From: a virus
DNA length: 38,272 nt
Direction: 5' to 3' (one strand)
IMG/VR virus record: IMGVR_UViG_3300031825_000047
Coordinates: 1 to 38,272 of that record
Shown here piece by piece: positions 1 to 5,411 of this stretch (the first letter of the stretch is position 1; each line of letters begins with the position of its first letter). The notes under the pieces are model-generated. The model ran no database searches. It was not told where the DNA came from and was given only the letters and a program-made list of their open reading frames with translations. The translations under genes and the position numbers were made by a program.

Positions 1-1041
1 AGCGTTTAATTTTTCGATGACCTCAGTAGATAAACATCCGCCTTTATTCTTCCAAAACTCTACCGAAGTCTGTAGCTTTTTTCTGTAATTACTAGCCGCC
101 TCATCTGGCAACGTACTTAACAAAAACTCCATATAGCTTTTCCATGTGTGGCCTGGTGGTAATTTTATGCTTTTCCAGCCCATAGCCGTTGTGCCACCAT
201 ACAAACCAGCAAAGTTTACGCCATTGGTGCGTCCTATCATCTTGCCCCAATTTTTAGGGTCTATCACCTTGTAAAGTTTTAGACTTTCAATTGCACAATC
301 ATTGAACGGGCTGGCAACACGCATTTGGTCTATGCTTAATCCTGCCATATAAAATAAATCATACAATTTATTGTAGTCCCATCCGAACCTTGAATTAGAC
401 ACCCACACATCTTCCGTCACCCAGTCATAGACAGGATAGGCGTTGTAAACATTGTTGTACATCTTCAATGTCCACTCATTTTCATCATATTTATTTTTAT
501 TCTTATCGCTATGAATAGCACGCCAACGGTTAAGTGACTCTTGCGTTCTTATCCCTACCAAGCACGCGGTTTTATTCGCGCCTTTTTCTAGGTGATACCA
601 CTGGCTGAATTTTTCCTGTAAATCATAATCCCACATACCTTTGGTGAAAAAATCAAACTTATGATTTTTAATATTAATGCCATTTTTTGGCATATCGCGC
701 ACCCATAACTCTTGCTTATCCGCATCCCACGGAATCCAATATGATTGGTGCATTGAGGTTGCACACTGCGCAGCAATCGGCAAACAAATACGATACACCT
801 CGATGATGTCTTTGTTCTTTTCTAACTCTAAATCTACATAGTCCGTAGTAATTTGGTATTGCGCTTCGTAGTCAATATGAAACACGCCAATTTTACGGTC
901 TAGCTTATTAGCTCGAATATAATCAATGGCTAGGTTAAGCAATACGCCTGAATCCTTGCCGCCTGAAAATGACACGTAAATATTATCAAACTCATCAAAT
1001 AAGGTTTTTAAGCGTTGCTGTGTTTTTTCGTAAACGTTCAT
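1..1041 (-). CDS. PAPS reductase-like PP-loop protein (DUF3440/IbrA type), C-terminus cut by window edge
   Basis: The frame is open from an ATG at 1041 to base 1 (347 codons). Near the N-terminus it shows the PP-loop ATP-binding motif SGGKDS (about residues 26-31), the signature of the adenine-nucleotide alpha-hydrolase fold used by PAPS reductases and sulfurtransferases. The remainder (RWRAIHSDKNKN, YPVYDWVTEDVW, GGTTAMGW) resembles the phage/IbrA-type DUF3440 group rather than cysteine-pathway CysH. These proteins are common in phages and their reaction is not settled; DNA or nucleotide modification and gene regulation have both been considered. The start overlaps the stop of the small upstream gene (ATGA, 1038-1041), so the two are translationally coupled. 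If the window is circular, the frame continues at 38272 and ends after about 11 more codons. The family call is firm; substrate and role are unknown. Confidence 0.85.
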   Translation of the reverse strand, partial: MNVYEKTQQRLKTLFDEFDNIYVSFSGGKDSGVLLNLAIDYIRANKLDRKIGVFHIDYEAQYQITTDYVDLELEKNKDIIEVYRICLPIAAQCATSMHQSYWIPWDADKQELWVRDMPKNGINIKNHKFDFFTKGMWDYDLQEKFSQWYHLEKGANKTACLVGIRTQESLNRWRAIHSDKNKNKYDENEWTLKMYNNVYNAYPVYDWVTEDVWVSNSRFGWDYNKLYDLFYMAGLSIDQMRVASPFNDCAIESLKLYKVIDPKNWGKMIGRTNGVNFAGLYGGTTAMGWKSIKLPPGHTWKSYMEFLLSTLPDEAASNYRKKLQTSVEFWKNKGGCLSTEVIEKLNA

Positions 1042-1268
1042 CTTGATTCAATCTCTATTTTTTTAAGTAGGTTGTAATAGTGCGATTTTGGCTTACTGTA
1101 ACCTAAAGTAGTCAACGCTAAATCATTACGCATTATCGCTCGGCATATCATGCGATAAGACGGCACTTTACCCATCAACTCAAGCCTTGAGGGTGCCGTA
1201 TCTGGTATGCCATTTTCATAACCCTGTTTCTCCCATTTGGTTATGTATTTTTTTATCTTGTTTTTCAT
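1038..1268 (-). CDS. Small partner protein of the phage PAPS-reductase-like gene
   Basis: A 76-residue basic protein, starting MKNKIKKYITKWEKQGYENG, placed directly upstream of the PP-loop gene and coupled to it by an ATGA overlap. Small proteins of this style (two helices, a PSYRMICRAIMRND core and a C-terminal YYNLLKKIEIESR) recur beside DUF3440 PP-loop genes in phages and genomic islands as I remember them, so it is probably a dedicated partner. No catalytic motif is visible. The start has AAGG about 6 bases upstream. The first 53 bases overlap the end of the preceding gene in another frame. Function unknown; a structural or regulatory subunit is an inference from synteny. Confidence 0.75.
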   Translation of the reverse strand: MKNKIKKYITKWEKQGYENGIPDTAPSRLELMGKVPSYRMICRAIMRNDLALTTLGYSKPKSHYYNLLKKIEIESR

Positions 1269-1617
1269 GCCACGCCTTAATCGCTAAATCTGCTTGATGG
1301 TTTGCTTCTTCTTGCTGTGCTTGGCTTAAACAGCCCCACGCCTGTCTAGTAACATCTTCTGGACATTTGATTGCCATACAAGTAGCTGCATGACCTATCC
1401 ATGCTTTTTGGTTAATATTTTTATCAGTTAAGTTATGCTCGCAGCTAATAGGCCAATCACTAATAACTTTTAACATCCATTCGCCGTATAAATTCGCATT
1501 GCCTGTAAACGTAATGGCCTTGTTAAGCATAATTCTACGGTCACGGCCTTGCATATTGTCATACATGCCGTTTTGGTAATCTTCCCAATTTTGGTAATTA
1601 TGGAATTTACGTTTCAT
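1216..1617 (-). CDS. Conserved phage protein of unknown function
   Basis: 133 residues, soluble and rich in Trp, Asn and Gln, with a KAWIGHAATCMAI core and the helix QAWGCLSQAQQEEAN. It has no signal peptide, membrane segment or recognisable catalytic motif. I have the impression of having seen proteins with this Trp-rich N-terminus and QAWGxLxxAQQxEAN helix in other proteobacterial phages but cannot name a family. It belongs to the early minus operon, about 50 bases after the next upstream gene, and its 3' end overlaps the small PP-loop partner gene by 53 bases, so the three genes are probably co-translated. It may belong to the same function as the PP-loop pair. Confidence 0.75.
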   Translation of the reverse strand: MKRKFHNYQNWEDYQNGMYDNMQGRDRRIMLNKAITFTGNANLYGEWMLKVISDWPISCEHNLTDKNINQKAWIGHAATCMAIKCPEDVTRQAWGCLSQAQQEEANHQADLAIKAWHEKQDKKIHNQMGETGL

Positions 1618-1666
1618 TGCAGCACCAATCCACTTCTAAAATAACATACGCGATTAAACACCGCCT

Positions 1667-1960
1667 TCATACAAAATCCCATTCATGCGCTTTAGCAAAT
1701 AACATAGGCTCATCTTGTAACTTTACGCCGCCTTCTAAAGTCTCACGTGAACCATTGATGTCATAGTAAGCCTCACCAATTTTAGTATAAACGTGTCCTT
1801 GTAAATACCATGCTTCAGCATCAGGATAGATATTTTTAAGTATTCTGTATAGCTGAAAACATCCGCCATTAGTAAATCGATGTGCTGAATTTTTAATGCC
1901 TATTCGAATAGACGCAATAATAAGATTAGCGGCTAAGGCTGATTCTGTGAAGTAGGTCAT
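1667..1960 (-). CDS. Conserved phage protein of unknown function
   Basis: 97 residues. The central part (RFTNGGCFQLYRILKNIYP, then AEAWYLQGHVYTKIGEAYYDING) is a pattern of one conserved Cys and an alternating beta-strand GHVYTKI..YYDING that I associate with small phage-encoded proteins without assigned function. The ATG at 1960 follows AAGGATAACT, a good ribosome-binding site, two bases after the stop of the upstream gene. No membrane segment. The Cys/His pattern would allow a papain-like or toxin-like fold, but this is not shown. Confidence 0.7.
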   Translation of the reverse strand: MTYFTESALAANLIIASIRIGIKNSAHRFTNGGCFQLYRILKNIYPDAEAWYLQGHVYTKIGEAYYDINGSRETLEGGVKLQDEPMLFAKAHEWDFV

Positions 1961-1962
1961 AG

Positions 1963-2391
1963 TTATCCTTGATATTTAGCGGCTAATGCTTCTTTGGCTA
2001 TCTTGAAAGAAATGTCGGGATAGCGTGACGGGTTATCAATAATTTTATGTGCCCATGCTCGCATATCTTGCGTAGGTTTAATGTTCTGCGCGATATAGGT
2101 CTGCACCTCGTTAATGTGGCGTTTATTGTCTTGTATCGCTAACGGGCTAGGTAATCGCGCATGTATCGTAACCTTGTGCTGGCATAGTTTAATAATTTGG
2201 TGAATGGTTGGTAAATCATCTTGCGATTTCAGCCATTCATCAAAAGCCTTTTCAACTGTCGCCAGTTCATAACTTGATAGCTTGTTGAACCAGTACGACA
2301 TGGTGTCTTTATCAGGATGGTTTCTACCGCATGATTGCCAGGTAACTTTCATCATACTGGCAAATGGTTTTGCGTCAGTCTCGTATATCAA
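1963..2391 (-). CDS. Putative replication accessory protein (helicase-loader-like)
   Basis: 142 residues, helical, beginning at TTG. The start choice rests on AAGGAG seven bases upstream and on the TTGA overlap with the stop of the replication gene; the first ATG (codon 14) has no ribosome-binding site. The N-terminal half (YWFNKLSSYELATVEKAFDE, then a region ending in PTIHQIIKLCQ) resembles the small helical domain of phage replication accessory proteins (lambda P or helicase loader/inhibitor type), which fits its position directly after the replication-initiator-like gene. No Walker motif is present, so it is not an ATPase loader. Role inferred from position and weak similarity; it would help bring the host DnaB helicase to the origin. 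Confidence 0.6.
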   Translation of the reverse strand: MIYETDAKPFASMMKVTWQSCGRNHPDKDTMSYWFNKLSSYELATVEKAFDEWLKSQDDLPTIHQIIKLCQHKVTIHARLPSPLAIQDNKRHINEVQTYIAQNIKPTQDMRAWAHKIIDNPSRYPDISFKIAKEALAAKYQG

Positions 2392-2984
2392 AATGGCACT
2401 CCTTTGTCTTGTGGCTCATCTTTCCATCGGCCTTGATTTAAGTATGTAGCAGGATTAGGAATGAACTGACCATCCTGTTTTTGCCATTGGTCAGAATTAA
2501 CCTGCCAACTTAAAGCATGTAAAATATTGTCTATATGCGGCTTGATTTTCATCCATGATTTTTTAGCTGCATCTTTACCAGTTTTCTTTGGATAGCTTTG
2601 CCAGAAAGTTTCAAAATTTTTCGCACATAAATATGTCTCTGTCTCTGTCTCTGTCTCTGTCTCTGTCTCTGGTGCATCATGTTGATAACATTGTGATATC
2701 GCTACGATATCATCACGAATCAACCAATGATTTAGCTTGTTAAGTGATTGATTTAACTTGCTTTCAGTTATTCTTAATCTAAATGAAAGTGTTTTTAGGT
2801 TAGGAAGGTTGCCTTCCATAGCTTTGTCTTCACTCGCTATCAACCAAAGCATAGTAAGCACCTTTGCATCGTCTCCAGAAAGGTCATGCCACTCTGGGTC
2901 ATCTAGCAAATAACGGTATAATTTAATCCACGGTGGAGTGCGGTCTTTGAAGTGCTGGAATTCTTCCCAGTTACGTATTTTCAA
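2388..2984 (-). CDS. Phage replication protein, O/DnaD-like with winged-helix N-terminus
   Basis: 198 residues with a TTG start (2984) preceded by AAGGGA at good spacing. The N-terminal 90 residues (PPWIKLYRYLLDDPEWHDLS, then a helix-turn-helix-like stretch) match the winged-helix domain common to phage replication initiators. The C-terminal part (FWQSYPKKTGKDAAKKSWMK, FIPNPATYLNQGRWKDE) is the conserved tail seen in many phage replication and primosomal-loader proteins. The two parts are joined by a pure Glu-Thr repeat encoded by six GAGACA units. It likely binds the phage origin and recruits the helicase with the downstream gene. Family placement is good; the exact mechanism is inferred. 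Confidence 0.8.
   Translation of the reverse strand: MKIRNWEEFQHFKDRTPPWIKLYRYLLDDPEWHDLSGDDAKVLTMLWLIASEDKAMEGNLPNLKTLSFRLRITESKLNQSLNKLNHWLIRDDIVAISQCYQHDAPETETETETETETYLCAKNFETFWQSYPKKTGKDAAKKSWMKIKPHIDNILHALSWQVNSDQWQKQDGQFIPNPATYLNQGRWKDEPQDKGVPF
2635..2670 (-). repeat. Hexanucleotide tandem repeat in the replication gene linker
   Basis: Six perfect copies of GTCTCT on the plus strand (GAGACA reading on the coding strand) in frame with the replication gene, encoding six Glu-Thr dipeptides. Because the unit is six bases, slippage would change linker length by two residues without breaking the frame. In lambda-like phages the origin repeats lie inside the O gene, so these copies could also be origin iterons, but they are shorter than typical iterons. 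Confidence 0.9.
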
Positions 2985-3094
2985 GACAATTCCCTTTCGG
3001 CTGTGCTCACGTTGATTAGGCGTGAAAAGTCCAATGCCATAAAGGGCGATGAGATTAAACTTTGCTGCACAGTCGGAAAGAAACTTGATAACAT
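2981..3094 (-). CDS. Possible 37-residue leader ORF before the replication gene
   Basis: ATG at 3094 with AAAGGG seven bases upstream, 37 codons (MLSSFFPTVQQSL...), stopping at TGA 2981-2983 so that the stop overlaps the TTG start of the replication gene (TTGA). The good ribosome-binding site and the exact coupling suggest it is translated and helps translation of the TTG-started gene. It has no recognisable domain. It could be a leader peptide rather than a functional protein. Confidence 0.45.
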   Translation of the reverse strand: MLSSFFPTVQQSLISSPFMALDFSRLINVSTAERELS

Positions 3095-3113
3095 TTGATA
3101 CCCTTTAAATTAG

Positions 3114-3133
3114 TGCGGTAAATCACCACCGCA
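3114..3133 (-). promoter_or_regulatory. Leader hairpin of the replication transcript
   Basis: TGCGGT and ACCGCA form a perfect six-base stem around an eight-base loop, just downstream of the -10 box of the minus promoter at 3142-3169, so it would lie near the 5' end of that transcript. It could stabilise the RNA or act as an operator. Confidence 0.45.
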
Positions 3134-3141
3134 TAAGTAAT

Positions 3142-3169
3142 ATAATAACAGTTTACTAACTAATATCAA
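3142..3169 (-). promoter_or_regulatory. Putative sigma70 promoter for the replication genes
   Basis: On the minus strand TTGATA (3164-3169) is followed after 16 bases by TATTAT (3142-3147). It lies at the stop codon of the HTH gene and before the 181-base gap upstream of the replication gene. Five of six bases match the consensus at -35 and five of six at -10. Read by eye only. Confidence 0.5.
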
Positions 3170-3414
3170 GCACTATAAATATATTCTGCAACGGTACAAT
3201 CTTCGTTAAAGTGGTTTTTAACGGTCAAGTCTTGCGTTAAAATAGCATGCCCATCTTTACGTAACTTATAGACCGCATCGCTTAATCGGTAGCAGCCTAG
3301 CACTAGCCATGACTGTAATGGCGTAATAGATCCGTGTTCTTTTAGGTAGCATAAAACACGCTGTTTTTGATTCATCGAGCTATAGGCTTGTGTTTGTAGT
3401 GTGTGCATGGTCAT
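3166..3414 (-). CDS. Helix-turn-helix protein (HTH_39-like)
   Basis: 82 residues. The segment NQKQRVLCYLKEHGSITPLQ followed by SWLVLGCYRLSDAVYKLRKD and a beta-wing (HAILTQDLTVKN) is the pattern of the HTH_39 small phage winged-helix family, whose hallmark is GSITPxxA...RLSxxIxxLRxxG. It is likely a DNA-binding accessory protein of the early region rather than the main repressor. The start overlaps the stop of the upstream gene (ATGA-type, 3411-3414). No oligomerisation domain is visible. Confidence 0.75.
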   Translation of the reverse strand: MTMHTLQTQAYSSMNQKQRVLCYLKEHGSITPLQSWLVLGCYRLSDAVYKLRKDGHAILTQDLTVKNHFNEDCTVAEYIYSA

Positions 3415-3608
3415 TCCTTTGAAATTACTGCTTCACCGTTATAAAAATCATTAGCCATATCTTTGACTTTTTCTGATTCACGCCATAAGTTTTTATCGGA
3501 AACATCCTCATTGTATTTAAATGCTTCCATCCTAAGATGCTCTGATTCTAGTAACGCAGAAAGCCTAAAAAGATAACTGGCTATTTCTCTTGTATCATAT
3601 TCCATCAT
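3411..3608 (-). CDS. Small early protein, unknown function
   Basis: 65 residues, acidic and probably all-helical (MEYDTREIASYLFRLSALLE...), without Cys clusters, signal peptide or membrane segment. It starts at ATG 3608 (or the next ATG) immediately at the end of the amber-interrupted small ORF upstream and overlaps the HTH gene downstream by four bases, so it is co-translated with it. I do not recognise it. Confidence 0.6.
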   Translation of the reverse strand: MMEYDTREIASYLFRLSALLESEHLRMEAFKYNEDVSDKNLWRESEKVKDMANDFYNGEAVISKE

Positions 3609-3733
3609 TTATCCTTCACAAAATGCTGCGGGTCGTTTGTTACGCTTAACCATCTTCCCCATCTCTCAAAGCAGTAATGGCTATTCTATTTTTTACAATG
3701 AATGCAGATGTACTTCTTGTTAATGTCTATCAT
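3605..3733 (-). pseudogene. Small Cys-containing ORF with one in-frame amber codon
   Basis: ATG at 3733 with AAAGGT at normal spacing opens 15 codons (MIDINKKYICIHCKK), then TAG at 3686-3688, then the same frame continues for 26 codons (NSHYCFERWGRWLSVTNDPQ...) to a TGA at 3605-3607 that overlaps the next gene's ATG. Ribosome-binding site, ATGA coupling and the Cys/His/Trp content on both sides of the amber suggest one 42-codon zinc-binding-type gene broken by a single nonsense change. Other genes in this genome end in TAG, so general amber recoding is unlikely. A sequencing error or local readthrough remain possible. Confidence 0.4.
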
Positions 3734-3780
3734 GGCTACCTTTCAAATCTATTATGGGTTATTAGGTTTATAAAGTGATG

Positions 3781-3945
3781 CTATGTTTCTACGGTTTCAC
3801 CACTCGTTGTTACGGCAGGTTGCTTGTTCGTTTCCACACTCGAATTATCCAAATAAAGACTTAACCTTGCCCCTAAATACCCTACTACTTCACACCATAT
3901 AAACATAGCTGCTAGTACATATAGAGTGTTAATAAGATAGGTCAT
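3781..3945 (-). CDS. Small single-span membrane protein
   Basis: 54 residues from ATG 3945 with AAAGGTGAG just upstream, one of the best ribosome-binding sites in this operon. Residues about 4-28 (LINTLYVLAAMFIWCEVVGY and on) form one membrane helix, followed by a polar Thr/Ser-rich tail (NKQPAVTTSGETVET). It lies in the early minus operon between the conserved 67-residue gene and the amber-interrupted ORF. Function unknown; small early membrane proteins of phages often act on the host envelope or exclude other phages, but nothing here shows this. Confidence 0.65.
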   Translation of the reverse strand: MTYLINTLYVLAAMFIWCEVVGYLGARLSLYLDNSSVETNKQPAVTTSGETVET

Positions 3946-3980
3946 AGCTCACCTTTCATTCGTTTTAATGGTATTGGGTA

Positions 3981-4184
3981 TTAACATCTGAAAGTAGTTT
4001 CACCACTATGCAAATTATTGAGTATTGATTGCTGCTCTTTGGGATAACTTTTATCAATCTCATGCACAAATACCATTGCAAGATGTTTTTTGATTAAATC
4101 AGTTTGCTCTACATTAAGTTCTTTAGGCTCACATAACTCGAACATACCTTGTAACCAATAACAGAATTCAACACTTTTCATCAT
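3981..4184 (-). CDS. Conserved small phage protein (FCYWLQG type)
   Basis: 67 residues: EFCYWLQGMFELCEPKELNV, then a helical region with DLIKKHLAMVFVHEID. The FCYWLQG start followed by a LN..Q...I..HL..VF.HEID pattern is a small phage protein family I have seen in many siphoviruses and podoviruses of proteobacteria; no function is assigned. The start overlaps the stop of the Cro-like repressor gene (ATGA, 4181-4184), so it is the second gene of the rightward-type early operon and is expressed together with the repressor. Confidence 0.75.
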   Translation of the reverse strand: MMKSVEFCYWLQGMFELCEPKELNVEQTDLIKKHLAMVFVHEIDKSYPKEQQSILNNLHSGETTFRC

Positions 4185-4360
4185 TCACCAGCCTTCTTAA
4201 AATAATCATTTAGTTTTTGCAATGTAGAAAATTTAGTTTCACCACCATTTTTAATACGGTATATTTTAGACCGATTCATCTTTAACTCACTGCTTACAGC
4301 AACTAAGTTGATGCTGCGCTCGTTGAGCTTTCTAACTACATATTCTTGCATTGTTTCCAT
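4181..4360 (-). CDS. Cro-like HTH transcriptional repressor
   Basis: 59 residues from ATG 4360, chosen because GGAG lies eight bases upstream; the longer frame upstream adds an implausible hydrophobic stretch over the promoter. The sequence METMQEYVVRKLNERSINLV, then VSSELKMNRSKIYRIKNGGE is a complete lambda-repressor-type helix-turn-helix (scaffold helix, turn, recognition helix with N-R-S-K-I-Y-R) with no C-terminal cleavage or dimerisation domain, so it resembles Cro rather than CI. It lies at the divergent promoters and should bind operators in 4361-4507 to turn down early transcription. Confidence 0.8.
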   Translation of the reverse strand: METMQEYVVRKLNERSINLVAVSSELKMNRSKIYRIKNGGETKFSTLQKLNDYFKKAGE

Positions 4361-4385
4361 GTGTACATCTCCAAATTGTTTACGT

Positions 4386-4414
4386 ATGATAATCCATAAT
4401 ATTACACATTGCAA
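4386..4414 (-). promoter_or_regulatory. Early minus-strand promoter
   Basis: On the minus strand TTGCAA (4409-4414) and TATCAT (4386-4391) are separated by 17 bases. The -10 box ends 25 bases upstream of the repressor ATG. It would drive the repressor and the replication genes, the equivalent of lambda pR. Confidence 0.6.
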
Positions 4415-4446
4415 TACATTTATTTTAAAAATAATACAGAAATGTC

Positions 4447-4474
4447 TTGACATGGTTTTTCATGTATGTAAAAT
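4447..4474 (+). promoter_or_regulatory. Early plus-strand promoter
   Basis: A perfect -35 box TTGACA (4447-4452), a 16-base spacer and a -10 box TAAAAT (4469-4474), 33 bases before the first plus-strand gene. It would drive the early plus operon, the equivalent of lambda pL. The best sigma70-like site seen in the window. Confidence 0.7.
4450..4465. promoter_or_regulatory. Candidate repressor operator
   Basis: ACATG - six bases - CATGT is a perfect inverted repeat covering the -35 box and spacer of the plus promoter. Its 16-base size fits a half-turn-spaced dimer of the Cro-like protein. I found no second perfect copy; a shorter ATGT/ACAT repeat overlaps the repressor's own start region. Confidence 0.45.
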
Positions 4475-4507
4475 AGCTACATCAACTAACGCAACGGATA
4501 AATAAAA

Positions 4508-4663
4508 ATGACTACAGTAGATAAAATTAAAAGTTTAATCGAGCAACGTGATAACGGTGTTGATTGCCAAGCTGAAATTGACGTTTTGTTTGCTTCTATA
4601 GACTACGATGCACCCAGCCTTGCGGGTCAAGCCCATGCAGAAAAAGTTGAAAGCTTGTATTAA
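4508..4663 (+). CDS. Small first gene of the early plus operon, unknown function
   Basis: 51 residues (MTTVDKIKSLIEQRDNGVDC...), acidic, probably helical, no known domain. It starts 33 bases after the -10 box of the plus promoter and has only a weak GGAT ribosome-binding site, which is unusual for a first gene. Its TAA overlaps the ATG of the next gene (TAATG, 4661-4665), so both are real and coupled. Its position matches that of early regulatory genes in lambda-like phages, but it is not an N-type arginine-rich protein. Confidence 0.55.
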   Translation: MTTVDKIKSLIEQRDNGVDCQAEIDVLFASIDYDAPSLAGQAHAEKVESLY

Positions 4664-4875
4664 TGATTTATCGAATAGAAAAATGTAATAGAGATTCATC
4701 GCATTACGGAAATTGTGAGGTTTGCAATAAGCCAGTAACTAGTGTTTTTAAGCAACAAAAGAAATATAGAGAGTCGTCAAAAGTGTGGATAACTGGTCTA
4801 TTCGGTCATCAAGAATGTTTGTCTAGTTGCATTAGATTTTCTAATACTACAGAAGAGGATTTGATGACCGAATAG
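4663..4875 (+). CDS. Small zinc-finger-like protein
   Basis: 70 residues with Cys8, C18-x2-C21, His49, Cys52 and Cys56. CEVCNKPVTSVF and GLFGHQECL are typical of small phage proteins with a treble-clef or ribbon-type zinc site; I do not know a function. It is translated by overlap with the gene before it and is followed by 536 bases without a gene, so it may end the first section of the early plus operon. Confidence 0.6.
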   Translation: MIYRIEKCNRDSSHYGNCEVCNKPVTSVFKQQKKYRESSKVWITGLFGHQECLSSCIRFSNTTEEDLMTE

Positions 4876-4993
4876 AAGAGTATTTTAAATTCGATAACAA
4901 ATAAGTAGATTTGCATATATCGGTAAGTACCTGCCCTAGTGGTAAATCCGAGAATTCATAAGGTGCTTGTTTTGGTTAATTAGTTTTTTAGGT

Positions 4994-5021
4994 TTGACGT
5001 TACGTCATGCCGTAGCATAGT
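4994..5021 (+). promoter_or_regulatory. Possible promoter with overlapping palindrome
   Basis: TTGACG (4994-4999), 16 bases, CATAGT (5016-5021). The 13-base perfect palindrome TGACGTTACGTCA (4995-5007) overlaps the -35 box and could be an operator. It would transcribe the structured region and tRNA-like element. The -10 box is poor, so this is tentative. Confidence 0.35.
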
Positions 5022-5238
5022 AAGGACAGCTTGGAAAGACAGGCGCCATAAGGAAAGATATTGGACGATTCAGAGACCGTCTGGATATGGAATAAGCAAC
5101 AAACGGTAATCTTAAGTTACTCCGTTGAGCTAAAGATACTTGAAAACTGGATTAGCTACCAGAACAAAAGTTGAAAAACAGAAATGTTTTCCGATGTGAT
5201 AATCGTTCACAAAAACAGTATCTTTCACTTATGGTGAA

Positions 5239-5252
5239 GCCTGTAGTCAGGC
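5239..5252 (+). ncRNA. Perfect hairpin upstream of the tRNA-like element
   Basis: GCCTG-TAGT-CAGGC, a five-base stem with a four-base loop. It contains the ten-base word AGTCAGGCAT (5245-5254), which recurs in the anticodon region of the tRNA-like element (5313-5322), so the two segments may derive from one another. An outer pair ACTTATG/CATAAGT could enclose the hairpin. Confidence 0.4.
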
Positions 5253-5287
5253 ATTTGATAACGGAGTGGGCACACATAAGTTATTGG

Positions 5288-5355
5288 ATTTCATTAGCTC
5301 AGTTGGGAGAGCAGTCAGGCATGAAAAGGTCGCTGGTTCGAACCCAGCATGATAA
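5288..5355 (+). tRNA. Decayed tRNA-like element without a proper anticodon arm
   Basis: A canonical D arm (TA, GCTC-AGTTGGGA-GAGC, 5295-5312) and a canonical T arm (GCTGG-TTCGAAC-CCAGC, 5332-5348) are intact. The acceptor strands ATTTCAT (5288-5294) and ATGATAA (5349-5355) pair at five of seven positions. Between the D and T arms only 19 bases remain where at least 22 are needed, and no five-base anticodon stem can form. The context GGCAT...GGTCGCTGG recalls a CAT-anticodon tRNA (Ile2 or Met) that has lost about four bases on the 3' side of the anticodon arm. Probably a non-functional tRNA remnant or a tRNA mimic; an ordinary tRNA role is unlikely. Confidence 0.5.
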
Positions 5356-5411
5356 TGCTAGAGTAACGCCTAGCCACCTACTTACTACTTACTTACATAA
5401 CAAAGGAAAGA

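Larger units (their letters stand above)
4876..5411 (+). other. 536-base non-coding stretch, probably structured RNA
   Basis: No gene with a credible start and ribosome-binding site lies here; the only long plus frame (from 5171) merely translates the tRNA-like element. The stretch contains nested stems at about 4918-4953 (CGG...CCG around TACC...GGTA), a 13-base palindrome and a possible promoter at 4994-5021, a GACG/CGTC hairpin near 5065-5080, a perfect GCCTG-TAGT-CAGGC hairpin (5239-5252), a distant 7-base pair ACTTATG/CATAAGT (5227-5233 with 5275-5281), and a decayed tRNA (5288-5355). This density of paired elements suggests one or more non-coding RNAs rather than a decayed coding gene. 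Confidence 0.5.

Noticed and set aside
3609-3660. 14-codon ORF starting near 3650 with GGGGAAG upstream
   Set aside because: It lies out of frame inside the amber-interrupted gene and is too short to support.
4361-4453. 31-residue N-terminal extension of the Cro-like protein
   Set aside because: It would cover the promoter region and encodes an unrelated hydrophobic stretch; the ATG at 4360 has a proper ribosome-binding site.
5101-5165. Second tRNA on the minus strand (AGCTCAACGG word)
   Set aside because: Only a D-arm-like word is present; no T arm or acceptor stem can be found.
4876-5290. Group I intron next to the tRNA-like element
   Set aside because: Nested stems resembling P4/P5 (4918-4953) and a TTCAGAGAC word resembling the R box (5069-5077) were noticed, but no pairing partner for P7 could be found and the tRNA is not split by the region. 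A covariance-model search would decide.
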